From Salipiger pallidus (GTDB taxonomy: Bacteria > Pseudomonadota > Alphaproteobacteria > Rhodobacterales > Rhodobacteraceae): DNA of 64,000 nt. The DNA lies in the NCBI RefSeq assembly GCF_014643635.1, contig NZ_BMJV01000004.1:62001-126000 (forward strand), in the 5' to 3' direction. Shown piece after piece: positions 46,218 through 56,259 of this stretch. Numbering within the stretch: the first letter of the stretch is position 1; each line of letters starts with the position of its first letter. The position numbers and the translations under genes were made by a program. Below the pieces are notes generated by a model that was not told where the DNA came from, searched no databases, and worked only from the letters and a program-made list of their open reading frames with translations.

Positions 46218-47483
46218 ATGCGCTACATGGCGACCTACGATCTGATGGAATCCCTCCGCAACACCAACCAGTGGATGGGCGCAACGGCCAAGGCAATGGC
46301 TTCGTACCCGGCGATGGCTGCGCTGCCGAACCCCATGCTGACCTGGATGGGAGCCTGGGGCGAAGTGGCCGAGCGCAGCTTCGAACGCATGACCGTCAAG
46401 CCCAGCTGGGGCATCCGGTCCATCACCTGCAACGACGGCAAGGACCATCTCGTCCAGATCGAGACGATGATGGAGAAGGATTTCGGCAATCTCATCCATT
46501 TCAACGTGACCGAACGCGAGGAAAAAAGGCGCAAGGTCCTGCTGGTCGCGCCCATGTCGGGCCACTACGCGACGCTCCTCCGCTCGACGGTGATCTCGCT
46601 CATCCCGGATGCGGAGGTCTACGTCACGGACTGGAAGAACGCCCGCGACATCCCGGTGTCCGCCGGCAAGTTCGACGTCGAGGATTATACCCTTTACCTC
46701 GTTGATTTCATGCGCGCTCTTGGTCCCGATACCAACGTGATCGCGGTCTGCCAGCCTGCGCCTCTGACGCTTGCGGCCACCGCCTACCTCGCAGAGCGCG
46801 AGCCCGACGCACAGCCGCGCACGCTGACGCTGATCGGCGGGCCGATCAACCCGGATGCATCGCCGACCGAGGTGACCGATTTCGGCAACCGCGTGACCAT
46901 GGGCCAGCTCGAGGAAGCCATGATTCAGCGGGTCGGTTTCAACTACAAGGGTGTCGGGCGGCTCGTCTACCCGGGGCTGCTGCAGCTGACCTCGTTCATG
47001 GCGATGAACGCCGAACGCCACTCAAAAGCCTTCAACGAGCAGATCCTTCGCGTAAGCCGTGGCGAGGCGCGGGACCACGATGCCCACAACCGCTTTTACG
47101 ACGAATATCTCGCGGTGATGGACATGCCGGCGGAATTCTACCTCTCGACGGTGGAGCGGATCTTCAAGAACTGCGAAGTGGCCAAGAACACCTTCGTCGT
47201 GGATGGCAGCCGCGTGGATATCGGGCGGATCACAGATGTGGCCGTGAAAACCGTAGAGGGCGCGAAGGACGACATCTCCGCGCCGGGGCAATGCGTTGCG
47301 GCTCTCGAACTCTGCACCGGCCTGCCGGATTCGAAGAAGGCCAGCCACCTCGAGCCCGGGGCAGGCCATTACGGCATCTTCGCGGGCAAGAGCTGGCGCA
47401 ACAACATCCGCCCGCTGGTGCTCGACTTCATCGACGCCAACGCGGACACCCCGCGCAAGGCGACCAAGGCGAACGCCGCCTGA
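46218..47483 (+). CDS. phaZ: Intracellular polyhydroxyalkanoate depolymerase
   Basis: This 421-aa protein has no signal peptide, so it acts on intracellular granules. The nucleophile box is IAVCQPAPLTLA with Cys178, as in PhaZ1-type depolymerases where Cys replaces Ser. The C-terminal His is in EPGAGHYGIFAGKSWRNNI. AGGAGAAG precedes the ATG. It is divergent from phaC. No granule-associated oligomer hydrolase is adjacent. Confidence 0.94.
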   Translation: MRYMATYDLMESLRNTNQWMGATAKAMASYPAMAALPNPMLTWMGAWGEVAERSFERMTVKPSWGIRSITCNDGKDHLVQIETMMEKDFGNLIHFNVTEREEKRRKVLLVAPMSGHYATLLRSTVISLIPDAEVYVTDWKNARDIPVSAGKFDVEDYTLYLVDFMRALGPDTNVIAVCQPAPLTLAATAYLAEREPDAQPRTLTLIGGPINPDASPTEVTDFGNRVTMGQLEEAMIQRVGFNYKGVGRLVYPGLLQLTSFMAMNAERHSKAFNEQILRVSRGEARDHDAHNRFYDEYLAVMDMPAEFYLSTVERIFKNCEVAKNTFVVDGSRVDIGRITDVAVKTVEGAKDDISAPGQCVAALELCTGLPDSKKASHLEPGAGHYGIFAGKSWRNNIRPLVLDFIDANADTPRKATKANAA

Positions 47484-47814
47484 CGTTTTCTCTGCCCGTG
47501 CCGAGACCTGGCGCGGGTGACCTGCGAACGGCAGCGAGGGGCCAGCCCCGCGCGCTCCCCGGCGTATTTTTCTGAAGAGAAGAAGGGGCGGGAGCACTCG
47601 GGCGCTGGGTGCTCCGCTCGCATCGCTGCGGGGCTTCGCCTTGGGTCGTCATCGGGCCCCGTCGGCAAGCGGCGAAGTGCCGTGGTGCCGGTCATCAAAA
47701 TGTTGCGTCCAACCTCGCCCAAGTACTCCGCTTGGAGGTCACCGCAGCTCTTTGTTTTTCTCTACTCAAATACGCGAGAATCCTGAGCGTCGGATCAAGC
47801 GCCACGTTTGGATG
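47484..47814. other. Intergenic region with repeat element
   Basis: No gene is supportable. The stretch contains CCCCGGCGTATTTTT followed by CTGAAGAGAAGAAG (47556-47584), a copy of the dispersed intergenic element, and a reversed CAAATACGC core near 47767-47775. Confidence 0.45.
47557..47583 (+). repeat. Dispersed intergenic element copy
   Basis: CCCGGCGTATTTTTCTGAAG then AGAAGAAG resembles the element near 27381-27414 and lies about 75 nt after phaZ. Confidence 0.5.
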
Positions 47815-48354
47815 TCAGAGCCCGTCGAAGGCACAGAGCGCGTGAACGTCCATCCCTAGTTCCTCGAGCCGCTTGCGCCCTCCCAGCTCTGGCAGGTCCA
47901 CCACAAAGGCACAGCCTGCAATCTCTCCGCCCAGCCGCTCAACGAGTTTGATGCCCGCTTCGGCGGTGCCGCCAGTGGCAAGAAGGTCGTCAACAAGCAG
48001 GACGCGTTCCCCGGCGGTGATGGCGTCATCGTGCAGTTCGACCTCTGCCTCTCCGTATTCCAGCGTATAGCGTTCCGAGATCACCGCACCCGGCAGCTTG
48101 CCCTTCTTACGGATCGGCACGAAGCCCACGGACAGCTGGTGCGCCACCGCACCGCCCAGGATGAAGCCGCGCGCCTCGAGCCCCACCACCTTGTCCACCC
48201 GCAGCCCTGCATAGGGCTGTAGCAGCTGGTCCACCGCCATCCGCAGGCCACGCGGGTCGGAGAACAGCGTCGTGACATCGCGGAAGATGATGCCTTCGTG
48301 CGGGAAGTCGGGGATGGAGCGGATATAATCCCGCACCTCTTTGGGCTTGCTCAT
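47815..48354 (-). CDS. apt: Adenine phosphoribosyltransferase
   Basis: This 179-aa enzyme makes AMP from adenine and PRPP. The PRPP-binding motif is [14 protein letters not shown] (about 127-140), preceded by [14 protein letters not shown] and the flexible loop [11 protein letters not shown] 48354 ([11 protein letters not shown]) is the normal start. It follows mtaP by 28 nt on the same strand, so adenine released by MTA phosphorylase is salvaged directly. Confidence 0.96.
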   Translation of the reverse strand: MSKPKEVRDYIRSIPDFPHEGIIFRDVTTLFSDPRGLRMAVDQLLQPYAGLRVDKVVGLEARGFILGGAVAHQLSVGFVPIRKKGKLPGAVISERYTLEYGEAEVELHDDAITAGERVLLVDDLLATGGTAEAGIKLVERLGGEIAGCAFVVDLPELGGRKRLEELGMDVHALCAFDGL

Positions 48355-48382
48355 GTCGCGGTCTTTCCTGTCGCTGAAATGG

Positions 48383-49255
<873 letters not shown>

Positions 49256-49567
49256 GCGTTCACCCCCTGCTGTGCCTTGCAGGAGAATGGCGAGAATATA
49301 ATCATGATCAACCGCTTTGGCCTTGGTGGAATCGGTTTGCATAGCCAGCGTGACGGATCTGCGCTTGGGACCGGGACGGAGTGCCGTGAGCAGGCCACGC
49401 GTCCGTAAGACGTCGCTACCGGAGAGCGGCAATCTGCATCCCATTGAGGGTGGACAGAAAAGTTCGGCGCACCGCCAGCAACTGCCCAAGATGTGAACGA
49501 CTGGTCTTTTTTGCTGCATTGCCGTATCAGCGCCGCAACGAATTCACTGAAAAGACAGGACGCGCAC
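49256..49567. other. Divergent intergenic region, no gene
   Basis: This spacer of about 310 bp lies between mtnP (minus) and the SulP gene (plus) and should hold both promoters. I see no palindrome, FNR box or coherent small protein in it. Confidence 0.4.
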
Positions 49568-51196
49568 ATGGCAAAGGCATTGCTGGCAAGATTTGCCAAT
49601 GGCATCACCAAGCCCGATCTGCGGGTGGCTCCGACCACCGCGCTGAGCCCGGGACAATTCCGCACCGATGTGCTGTCGGGGCTGACCGTCGCCCTCGCGC
49701 TTGTCCCCGAAGCGGTGGCCTTTGCCTTCGTCGCCGGGGTGCACCCGCTGGTCGGTCTTTACGCGGCCTTCATGGTCGGGCTTATCACCGCGATCTTCGG
49801 CGGTCGGCCTGGCATGATCTCGGGGGCGACCGGCGCGCTTGCGGTGGTCATGGTAGCGCTGGTGGCGCAGCACGGGGTGGAATATCTCTTTGCCACCGTC
49901 GTGCTCATGGGCATTCTCCAGCTCATCGCCGGGGCGATGCACTGGGGCAAGTTCATCCGGCTGGTGCCGCATCCGGTGATGCTTGGGTTCGTCAACGGGC
50001 TGGCCATCGTGATCTTCATGGCGCAGCTGACCCAGTTCAAGGTGCCGGGCACCGCCGATCCGTCGGGCCATGGGGCAGGCGGCGGTGAATGGCTGTCGGG
50101 CCTTCCGCTGGCGCTGATGCTGGGCCTCGTGGTGCTGACCATGGCGGTGATCTGGCTGCTGCCGCGCTTCACCAAGCTGATCCCCGCACCGCTTGCCGGC
50201 ATTGCGGTGACCGCCGTGCTGGTGATCGTCTTCGGTCTCGACACTCCGCGCGTCGGCGACATGGCCTCGATCGAGGGCGGCTTGCCGGCCTTCCACATCC
50301 CCGCCGTGCCGCTCAACTGGGAGACGCTGCAGATCATCCTGCCCTACGCAGTGATCCTTGCCGCCATCGGGCTCATTGAATCGCTGCTGACCCTCAACCT
50401 CGTGGGCGAGATGACCGGCCAGCGGGGCGGTGCGAGCCAGGAGTGCATGGCGCAAGGCGCGGCCAACCTTGTCACCGGCTTCTTCGGCGGCATGGGCGGC
50501 TGTGCGATGATCGGCCAGTCGATGATCAACGTGAACTCTGGTGGACGCACCCGGATCGCTGGCATCGTCGCCGCACTGTTCCTGCTGAGCTTCATCCTCT
50601 TTGCCGCCCCCCTGATCGAGCTTATCCCGCTCGCCGCGCTGGTGGGGGTGATGTTCATGGTGGTGATCGGGACCTTTGCGTGGAATTCGCTGCGCATCCT
50701 CGCCAAGGTGCCGTTGATCGACGCCTTCGTCATCATTCTGGTAACCGTGGTGACCGTCTATGAGGACCTCGCGGTTGCCGTGGTCGTGGGGGTCATCGTC
50801 TCGGCGCTGGCCTATGCGTGGAACAACGCCCGCCGCATTCATGCCGAGACCGAGGTGACCGCTGCCGGCGCCAAGATCTACAAGGTGCAGGGGCCGCTGT
50901 TCTTCGGCTCGACCGACGGTTTCGCCGAGCTCTTCGATCCCGAGACCGACCCCGATCTCGTCGTCGTCGATTTCGCCGGCAGCCGTGTGGTGGACCAGTC
51001 GGCGCTGCAGGCGATCGAGGCGATTGCGGGCAAGTACGAAGCGGCGGGCAAAACCCTCCAGCTGCGCCATTTGTCGCGCGACTGCCACAAGCTGCTGACC
51101 AAGGCCGGCCACCTCGTGGTGGACAGCGACGATGACCCCGACTACGCGCTTGCCGCGGACTACAATGTCCGGACCGGCATCCTCGGCGGACACTGA
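49568..51196 (+). CDS. SulP-family anion transporter with STAS domain
   Basis: This 542-aa inner-membrane protein has about 12-14 helices. SulP motifs are VALALVPEAVAFAFVAGVHP and GLYAAFMVG near the start and ANLVTGFFGGMGGCAMIGQS in the middle. A cytoplasmic STAS domain runs from about residue 430 (LVVVDFAGSRVVDQSALQAI). The family carries sulfate, bicarbonate or dicarboxylates. No carbonic anhydrase or cys gene is adjacent, so the substrate is open. ATG 49568 gives MAKALLARF. Confidence 0.93.
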   Translation: MAKALLARFANGITKPDLRVAPTTALSPGQFRTDVLSGLTVALALVPEAVAFAFVAGVHPLVGLYAAFMVGLITAIFGGRPGMISGATGALAVVMVALVAQHGVEYLFATVVLMGILQLIAGAMHWGKFIRLVPHPVMLGFVNGLAIVIFMAQLTQFKVPGTADPSGHGAGGGEWLSGLPLALMLGLVVLTMAVIWLLPRFTKLIPAPLAGIAVTAVLVIVFGLDTPRVGDMASIEGGLPAFHIPAVPLNWETLQIILPYAVILAAIGLIESLLTLNLVGEMTGQRGGASQECMAQGAANLVTGFFGGMGGCAMIGQSMINVNSGGRTRIAGIVAALFLLSFILFAAPLIELIPLAALVGVMFMVVIGTFAWNSLRILAKVPLIDAFVIILVTVVTVYEDLAVAVVVGVIVSALAYAWNNARRIHAETEVTAAGAKIYKVQGPLFFGSTDGFAELFDPETDPDLVVVDFAGSRVVDQSALQAIEAIAGKYEAAGKTLQLRHLSRDCHKLLTKAGHLVVDSDDDPDYALAADYNVRTGILGGH

Positions 51197-51202
51197 ATGC
51201 AA

Positions 51203-51226
51203 AAGGGGCGGCGCGGGCCGCCCCTT
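51203..51226 (+). terminator. Terminator between the convergent SulP and flavin-reductase genes
   Basis: A perfect 10-bp stem (AAGGGGCGGC / GCCGCCCCTT) with loop GCGG. A-rich bases to the left and T-rich bases to the right mean it can serve both directions. Confidence 0.8.
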
Positions 51227-51249
51227 CTACCTTGTCTTGTTCAAGTGGT

Positions 51250-51852
51250 TCATTCGCCCGGGCGCTTGAGGGCGAACACCTCCCGGATCACCGCGTAATC
51301 GCGGTAGCCCAGGCGGCTCAGCGGCTCGAAGCGGGTCACGTCGAAGCGCCCCTCGGACAGGCAATCGTCGCGCATGTGGATGCCGGTGACCTCTCCGAAC
51401 ACCGCGAAATTCGCCTCGCCTTCGAGAGGCACGATCTGCGTCACCCTGCATTCCAGAGACGCCGGCGCCGAGGCCACGCGCGGGCAGTCGATGGTCTCGC
51501 ACTCGGCCTTGTCGATACCGGCCATGGCGAACTCGTCTTCGCCAGCCTTCCACGGGCCGGAGGTCGCGTTCATCGCGTCCCGCGCTGCGTATTCCACGAT
51601 ATTGACGCAGAAGACGCCGCTTTCCCGCAATTGGGCGACGCTGTCCTTGGTGCCGTCGCGGTCAGGCTTGGCCGAGGTCGAGGCGAACATCACCTGCGGG
51701 GGCACATAGGCGACTGCGTTGAAGAAGCTGTAGGGCGCGAGGTTGTCGCCAAGCGTGCCACGCGTGGAAATCCAGCCTATGGGCCGGGGCGTGACGATGG
51801 CGTTGAACGGGTTATGTGGCAGTCCGTGACCATCTTCGGGGCGGTAGAACAT
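51250..51852 (-). CDS. Flavin reductase-like (FMN-binding split barrel) protein
   Basis: This 200-aa cytoplasmic protein of the flavin reductase domain family has RPIGWISTRGTLGDNLAPYS and FFNAVAYVPPQVMFAS at the flavin site. The family reduces or binds FMN for partner oxygenases, but none is adjacent. It starts with MFYRPEDGHGLPHNPF and is divergent from the acetyltransferase. Confidence 0.88.
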   Translation of the reverse strand: MFYRPEDGHGLPHNPFNAIVTPRPIGWISTRGTLGDNLAPYSFFNAVAYVPPQVMFASTSAKPDRDGTKDSVAQLRESGVFCVNIVEYAARDAMNATSGPWKAGEDEFAMAGIDKAECETIDCPRVASAPASLECRVTQIVPLEGEANFAVFGEVTGIHMRDDCLSEGRFDVTRFEPLSRLGYRDYAVIREVFALKRPGE

Positions 51853-51942
51853 GGCTGTCCTCTTGGAAAAAACTGAATATATGTCCCGTCATAGGCCGCA
51901 GGGCCGCTCTTTGCACGGATCATTCAACAGGGAGACAGACCG

Positions 51943-52428
51943 CTGTTCACACTGAGCCAGGAAAAGCCCGGGGATTGGTGGGAGGTCGAAACGCTGTACG
52001 ATCTGTGTTTCGCACCGGGACGGACGCTGTTGTCATCGTACCGGCTGAGGGACGGAGTGGCTCCGGTGCCCGAGCTGTGCCGCGTGGCGCGCGATGAAGG
52101 CGGCACTCTTGGCGGCGCGATCCGCTACTGGCCGATCCGTATCGGGCGCTGGCAGGCGCTTTTGCTTGGGCCGGTTGCGGTCCACCCGATTGCGCAGGGC
52201 GAAGGGCTTGGTGCGGCGCTGATCCGCGACACGCTGGAACGGGCGCGTGACCTGGAATGGGGCAGGGTGCTGCTGGTGGGGGATGAGCCCTATTACAAGC
52301 GCTTCGGCTTCGTGAAGCTTGAAGGGGTCGAGATGCCGCCCCCCACCAACCCCGACCGCATCCTCGGGGTCGAATTGAAGCCCTGCGCCTGGCAGGGCGT
52401 CACCGGCGAGGTCGAGCGCAGCGCTTGA
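51943..52428 (+). CDS. GNAT-family N-acetyltransferase with a probable CTG start
   Basis: This protein of about 161 aa has the acetyl-CoA site VHPIAQGEGLGAALIRDTLE and the YYKRFGF motif of YhbS-like acetyltransferases. No ATG, GTG or TTG in frame lies upstream of a TTG at 52030. That TTG would cut off a conserved-looking segment (FTLSQEKPGDWWEVETLYDL) needed for the first strand and helix. A CTG at 51943 has AGGGAG 8 nt upstream and restores a full-length protein (M-FTLSQEK...), so I use it. The substrate is unknown. Confidence 0.8.
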   Translation: MFTLSQEKPGDWWEVETLYDLCFAPGRTLLSSYRLRDGVAPVPELCRVARDEGGTLGGAIRYWPIRIGRWQALLLGPVAVHPIAQGEGLGAALIRDTLERARDLEWGRVLLVGDEPYYKRFGFVKLEGVEMPPPTNPDRILGVELKPCAWQGVTGEVERSA

Positions 52429-52476
52429 TTTCCGGCCCGACGGCACGATCTTCAAAAGAAGAACAAGGATGCCAGC

Positions 52477-53229
52477 ATGACCGGAACCAACCTCGTGACC
52501 ACCGACCAGACCAGCACGGAAATCGCCGCCCTCGCCAAGCGCTACCGCGCGGCAGGGGGCATTGGGATCCAGATTCTCAATGTCATTGGCGGGCAGGCGG
52601 AGAACCTGCTCGAACGGCTGCCAGAAAAGGTGAAGGACCGCCTTGAAGCGGCGACAAGCACGGCGCTGGAGCTTGCGATGAACGCCGCCAGCGGCTCGCG
52701 CGGGGTCGTGCCGGACCAGAAAGGCTGGCTGAACACCGCGCTTGCGACCGCGATGGGCGCGGCTGGCGGGGCTGGCGGCCTCCCCACGGCGCTGGCCGAG
52801 CTGCCGGTGACCACGACAGTGCTGTTGCGCGCCATTCAGGGGGTGGCGGCGGACCACGGGTTCGACCCCAATGACCCCGAAATCCGGCGGGAATGCATCG
52901 CTGTCTTTGCTGCGGCCGGCCCACTGGCCAGCGACGACGGGTCCGACATGGGCTTCCTGTCGGCGCGGGTGACCCTGACCGGCGCGAGTGTGCATGGGCT
53001 TATCGCCAAAGTGTCGCCACGGCTGGCGACCGTCATGGGGCAGAAGCTTGCGGCGCAAACCGTGCCGCTGCTGGGCGCGGCCGCCGGGGCGGCGACGAAC
53101 TACGCCTACACAAGCTATTACCAGCAGATGGCGCAGGTCCAGTTCGGCCTTCTGAAGCTGTCACAGGAGACGGGCCGGGACCGGGAGTCGCTCGTGGCCG
53201 AACTGCGGGACGCCCTAGCACGCCGTTAA
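52477..53229 (+). CDS. EcsC-family protein
   Basis: This 250-aa protein has the EcsC-domain features AAGGAGGLPTALAELPVTTT (a glycine-rich amphipathic helix) and RRECIAVFAAAGPLA, with QKLAAQTVPLLGAAAGAATN near the end. EcsC homologues are often near membrane transport or peptidase genes, but their biochemical role is unsettled. It follows the acetyltransferase by 48 nt and may be cotranscribed with it. Confidence 0.85.
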   Translation: MTGTNLVTTDQTSTEIAALAKRYRAAGGIGIQILNVIGGQAENLLERLPEKVKDRLEAATSTALELAMNAASGSRGVVPDQKGWLNTALATAMGAAGGAGGLPTALAELPVTTTVLLRAIQGVAADHGFDPNDPEIRRECIAVFAAAGPLASDDGSDMGFLSARVTLTGASVHGLIAKVSPRLATVMGQKLAAQTVPLLGAAAGAATNYAYTSYYQQMAQVQFGLLKLSQETGRDRESLVAELRDALARR

Positions 53230-53711
53230 CCTCATCTTTCCGACTCGGATGGTAGGCCCTTAGGCGAGGGCGACAAAACCGCCTCAGGGTCCATCAGGTC
53301 CAGATGGGGGCGCTCACAAAGGGTTCTGGGGGCTGCCTGTCCGGAGGATGCCGGAACACTGAAGGGCCACCGCCTGTGCAGAAGGTACGGGTAGCGTCCG
53401 TCGCCAAAAAGGCGCGAGGCGCGAGACTTCTACAGCCCGGCCGCCGCAGGATTACGGACGGTCGGGCACTTTATCGGGGGCAAAGCCCCAGGTGCATTGC
53501 GTGGTTCGAGGGGCGTGATGACAGTGCCGGACGAAGCCTCTCTGAGGATGGGCCTTGCATGGTCTCTAGAGTATCGGCCTCGTCGCGAGAGGGCCTGATC
53601 GAGGGCTTCCCTGTTGCCGGCTCGCCGTGCGGTGGGCTAGGGCAAAGCCCTCATGAGGCGATCACTTGTGCTTAACGTGGCACCGCATTGTCGAAGCTGC
53701 GGGGTAGCGAC

Positions 53712-53744
53712 GCCTCCGGCGGGCGTGCTTCTCAAGAGAAGATG
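53712..53744 (+). repeat. Dispersed intergenic element, left half of an inverted pair
   Basis: GCCTCCGGCGGGCGTGCTTC then TCAAGAGAAGATG shares the CCTCCGGCGGG head and the AAGAGAAGA tail with the other copies. Confidence 0.5.
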
Positions 53745-53776
53745 CGCAGGGTCGTCCCCCTGTTCCTGCTCGCGCG

Positions 53777-53798
53777 CTTCTTCTCTTTCCAAATACGC
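53777..53798 (-). repeat. Dispersed intergenic element, right half of an inverted pair
   Basis: Read on the minus strand it is GCGTATTTGGAAAGAGAAGA followed by AG, the best TATTTGG core in the window. Confidence 0.55.
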
Positions 53799-53885
53799 AT
53801 GTCCCAAGCTATCGGCCGGCCGCAGCGCCGGGGCTATACGATGCTCGCCGAGGACCGCCCGGTCTCAGGCCGACAACTTTGCTGT

Positions 53886-56120
53886 TCAGCCGTTCCAGCG
53901 CAGGTATTCCATGACCGATTCCCGGGCCGATTGTTCGCCCCGTTCGCGCGCGTCGCAGATCACGTCGTAAAGCGCATCGAGATCCGTGCGCATGATGAGG
54001 CTCTTGACCGGCCCGATGGAGGCGGGCCGCATGGACAGCCGGTTGATGCCGATGGCCGCAAGGCAAACCGCTTCGATGGGGCGGCCCGCATCCTCGCCAC
54101 AAAAGCTCAGCGGTGTCCCGGTCTCGGAGCAGCGCTGCACGATGCCTTCGAGGAAGGTCAGGAAGCTGACATTGAGCGTATCGTAGCGGCGGCGCACCCG
54201 TTCGTTCTCGCGGTCGGCGGCAAAGAAGAACTGCTTGAGATCGTTGCCACCGATGGAGATGAAGGCCACGTCCTCGAAGAACTTGCTTGATGCGTAAGCC
54301 AGGCTGGGGGTTTCCAGCATGGTGCCGATCGTCACGCTTTCGGGGACCACGTGGCCCAGCTTGCGTTCGATGGCGAGGGCCTTGTCCACCTCGGTGCGGG
54401 CGGCGGTGAATTCGCTGTATTGCGCCACGAAAGGGAACATGACGTTCAGGGGACGGCCTTCGGCGGCGCGCAGAAGGGCCTGCATCTGCATGCGCATGAC
54501 CCCGGGCTTGTCGAGGCCCACCCGGATCGCCCGCCAGCCAAGCGCGGGGTTCGGCTCGTCGTTGGGCTTCATGTAGGGCAGGACCTTGTCCGAGCCGATG
54601 TCGAGTGTCCGGAAGATCACCGGCGTGTCTCCGGCGGCGTCCATCACCCGCTTGTAGACCTCGGCCAGCTCGGTCCGCTTGGGCATCTGGTTGCGGATCA
54701 GGAACTGCAGCTCGGTGCGGAAGAGGCCCACGCCCTCGGCGCCGGAGCTGGGCAGGGAGGGCAGGTCCGCCAGAAGGCCCGCGTTCATGTAAAGGTGGAT
54801 GCGGCGACCGCAGACCGACACCGCCGGCCGCTTGCGGATCGAGGCATAGCGCTCCTGCGCCTGTGCCTGCATCGCCATCTTGTCGCGGAAGGCGCTGACG
54901 ACGGTGTCGTCGGGGCGCAGGTGGACCACCCCTTGGTCGCCGTCGATCATGATGTGATCGCCGTTCAGCGCCTCGTTGGTGATCCGGCCCGCGTGCACCA
55001 CCAGCGGGATCGCGAGCGCCCGGGCCACGATGGCCGCGTGGCTGCCGACCGAGCCTTCCTCAAGCACGATGCCGCGCAGGGAACGTCCGTAATCCAGCAG
55101 CTCTGCGGGGCCGATGTTGCGGGCGATGAGGATGGGATGTTCGGGCATCTCGGCGCCGGTCTCGCGGCCCTGGCCGGTGAGGATGCGAAGCAGGCGGTTG
55201 GACAGATCGTCAAGATCGTTGAGCCGTTCGCGCAGGTAGGGGTCGGCCACCTGGCCCATGCGGGCACGGGCGGTGGACTGCTCTTTTTCCACCGCGGCCT
55301 CTGCCGACAGCCCGCGGTCGATGTCCTCTTCCATTCGGGTCCGCCAGCCCTTGGAATTGGCGAACATGCGGTAGGCTTCGAGTACCTCGAGCTGTTCGCC
55401 CTCGGCACCTTCGAGCATTTCGTCGACGCTGACCCGAAGCTGTTCGATGGCGGACTGCAACCGTTCGCGCTCGCTGTCGGAATCGTCTGCGACGAGGTTG
55501 GTCACCACGACGCGGGGCTCGTGCAGCCAGACGTTGCCCTCGGCCGTGCCTTCCTGGCCGGTGATGCCACGGATCAGCGAAGGCTGGGTGTGCCGCGCCT
55601 TGAGCGCCGCACTATCACCGACGAAGACACCAAGCTCGGCCATCTCGGCCAGTACCATGGCCACGACCTCAAGGGCGTAGATCTCGTCCGAGGTAAAGAC
55701 GCGCTGTTCCTTGGTCTGCACCACCAGCACGCCCAGCTTTTCGCCCAGACGCTGGATCGGCAGGCCGAGAAAGCTGGAAAATACCTCTTCGCCGGTCTCG
55801 GGCATGTAGCGGAAGCCGCGCTCGGCGGGTGCGTCAGCGGTGTTGACCATCTTTCCGGTACGCGCGACCCGGCCCACAAGGCCTTCGCCCAACTTCATGC
55901 GGGTCTGGTGGACGGCCTCCTGCTTGAGGCCTTCGGTGGCGCATAGCTCGAGCGTCTGCTCGTCGCGGAAAAGGTAGATCGAGCACACCTCTGTGCCCAT
56001 GGAATCGGCGGTCAGATGGGTGATCTTGTCCAACCGCTCCTGTCCCGCGGCCTCTTCGGCCATGGTGTCTCGCAGCCGCACGAGCAGCTTTCGGCTCTCG
56101 CTTTCGGTCCGGTCGATCAT
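53886..56120 (-). CDS. ptsP: Phosphoenolpyruvate-protein phosphotransferase PtsP (EI-Ntr)
   Basis: This 744-aa enzyme has an N-terminal GAF domain (about 10-150) and then the Enzyme I modules. The phospho-His is H361 in GSVGSHAAIVARAL, and the PEP-binding barrel has GLFRTELQFLI, FRTLDIGSDKVLPY and the Cys of SFCGEDAGRP. It starts the nitrogen PTS phosphorelay to NPr and EIIA-Ntr, linking PEP and nitrogen status to K+ and other regulation. ATG 56120 (MIDRTESESR) is used; a GTG 21 nt before it is possible. lysC precedes it on the same strand. Confidence 0.94.
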   Translation of the reverse strand: MIDRTESESRKLLVRLRDTMAEEAAGQERLDKITHLTADSMGTEVCSIYLFRDEQTLELCATEGLKQEAVHQTRMKLGEGLVGRVARTGKMVNTADAPAERGFRYMPETGEEVFSSFLGLPIQRLGEKLGVLVVQTKEQRVFTSDEIYALEVVAMVLAEMAELGVFVGDSAALKARHTQPSLIRGITGQEGTAEGNVWLHEPRVVVTNLVADDSDSERERLQSAIEQLRVSVDEMLEGAEGEQLEVLEAYRMFANSKGWRTRMEEDIDRGLSAEAAVEKEQSTARARMGQVADPYLRERLNDLDDLSNRLLRILTGQGRETGAEMPEHPILIARNIGPAELLDYGRSLRGIVLEEGSVGSHAAIVARALAIPLVVHAGRITNEALNGDHIMIDGDQGVVHLRPDDTVVSAFRDKMAMQAQAQERYASIRKRPAVSVCGRRIHLYMNAGLLADLPSLPSSGAEGVGLFRTELQFLIRNQMPKRTELAEVYKRVMDAAGDTPVIFRTLDIGSDKVLPYMKPNDEPNPALGWRAIRVGLDKPGVMRMQMQALLRAAEGRPLNVMFPFVAQYSEFTAARTEVDKALAIERKLGHVVPESVTIGTMLETPSLAYASSKFFEDVAFISIGGNDLKQFFFAADRENERVRRRYDTLNVSFLTFLEGIVQRCSETGTPLSFCGEDAGRPIEAVCLAAIGINRLSMRPASIGPVKSLIMRTDLDALYDVICDARERGEQSARESVMEYLRWNG

Positions 56121-56259
56121 TGCGCCGATGTCCTCTCCAGTCACGCCAGCTATAGGGGACGCGAAGAAGCAGGGAAAGGGCAATCATTACTCAACCCTGA
56201 GAAGATTGCCCTTTAAAGGCCTATGGATACCGGCGCAGCCCTGCCGCGCCGGGGAGGCC

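Larger units (their letters stand above)
53230..53885. other. Long intergenic region with inverted repeat-element copies
   Basis: About 650 bp have no recognisable gene; frames on both strands are low-complexity Arg/Gly/Ser-rich shadows. At 53712-53744 and 53777-53798 lie two copies or halves of the dispersed element in opposite orientation, 32 bp apart. This is the largest gene-free gap apart from the decayed region at 4-6 kb and the spacer after ktrB. Confidence 0.45.

Noticed and set aside
53304-53675. Plus-strand frame of about 120 codons in the 53-kb gap
   Set aside because: It is low-complexity Gly/Arg/Ser composition without domain or start-site support.
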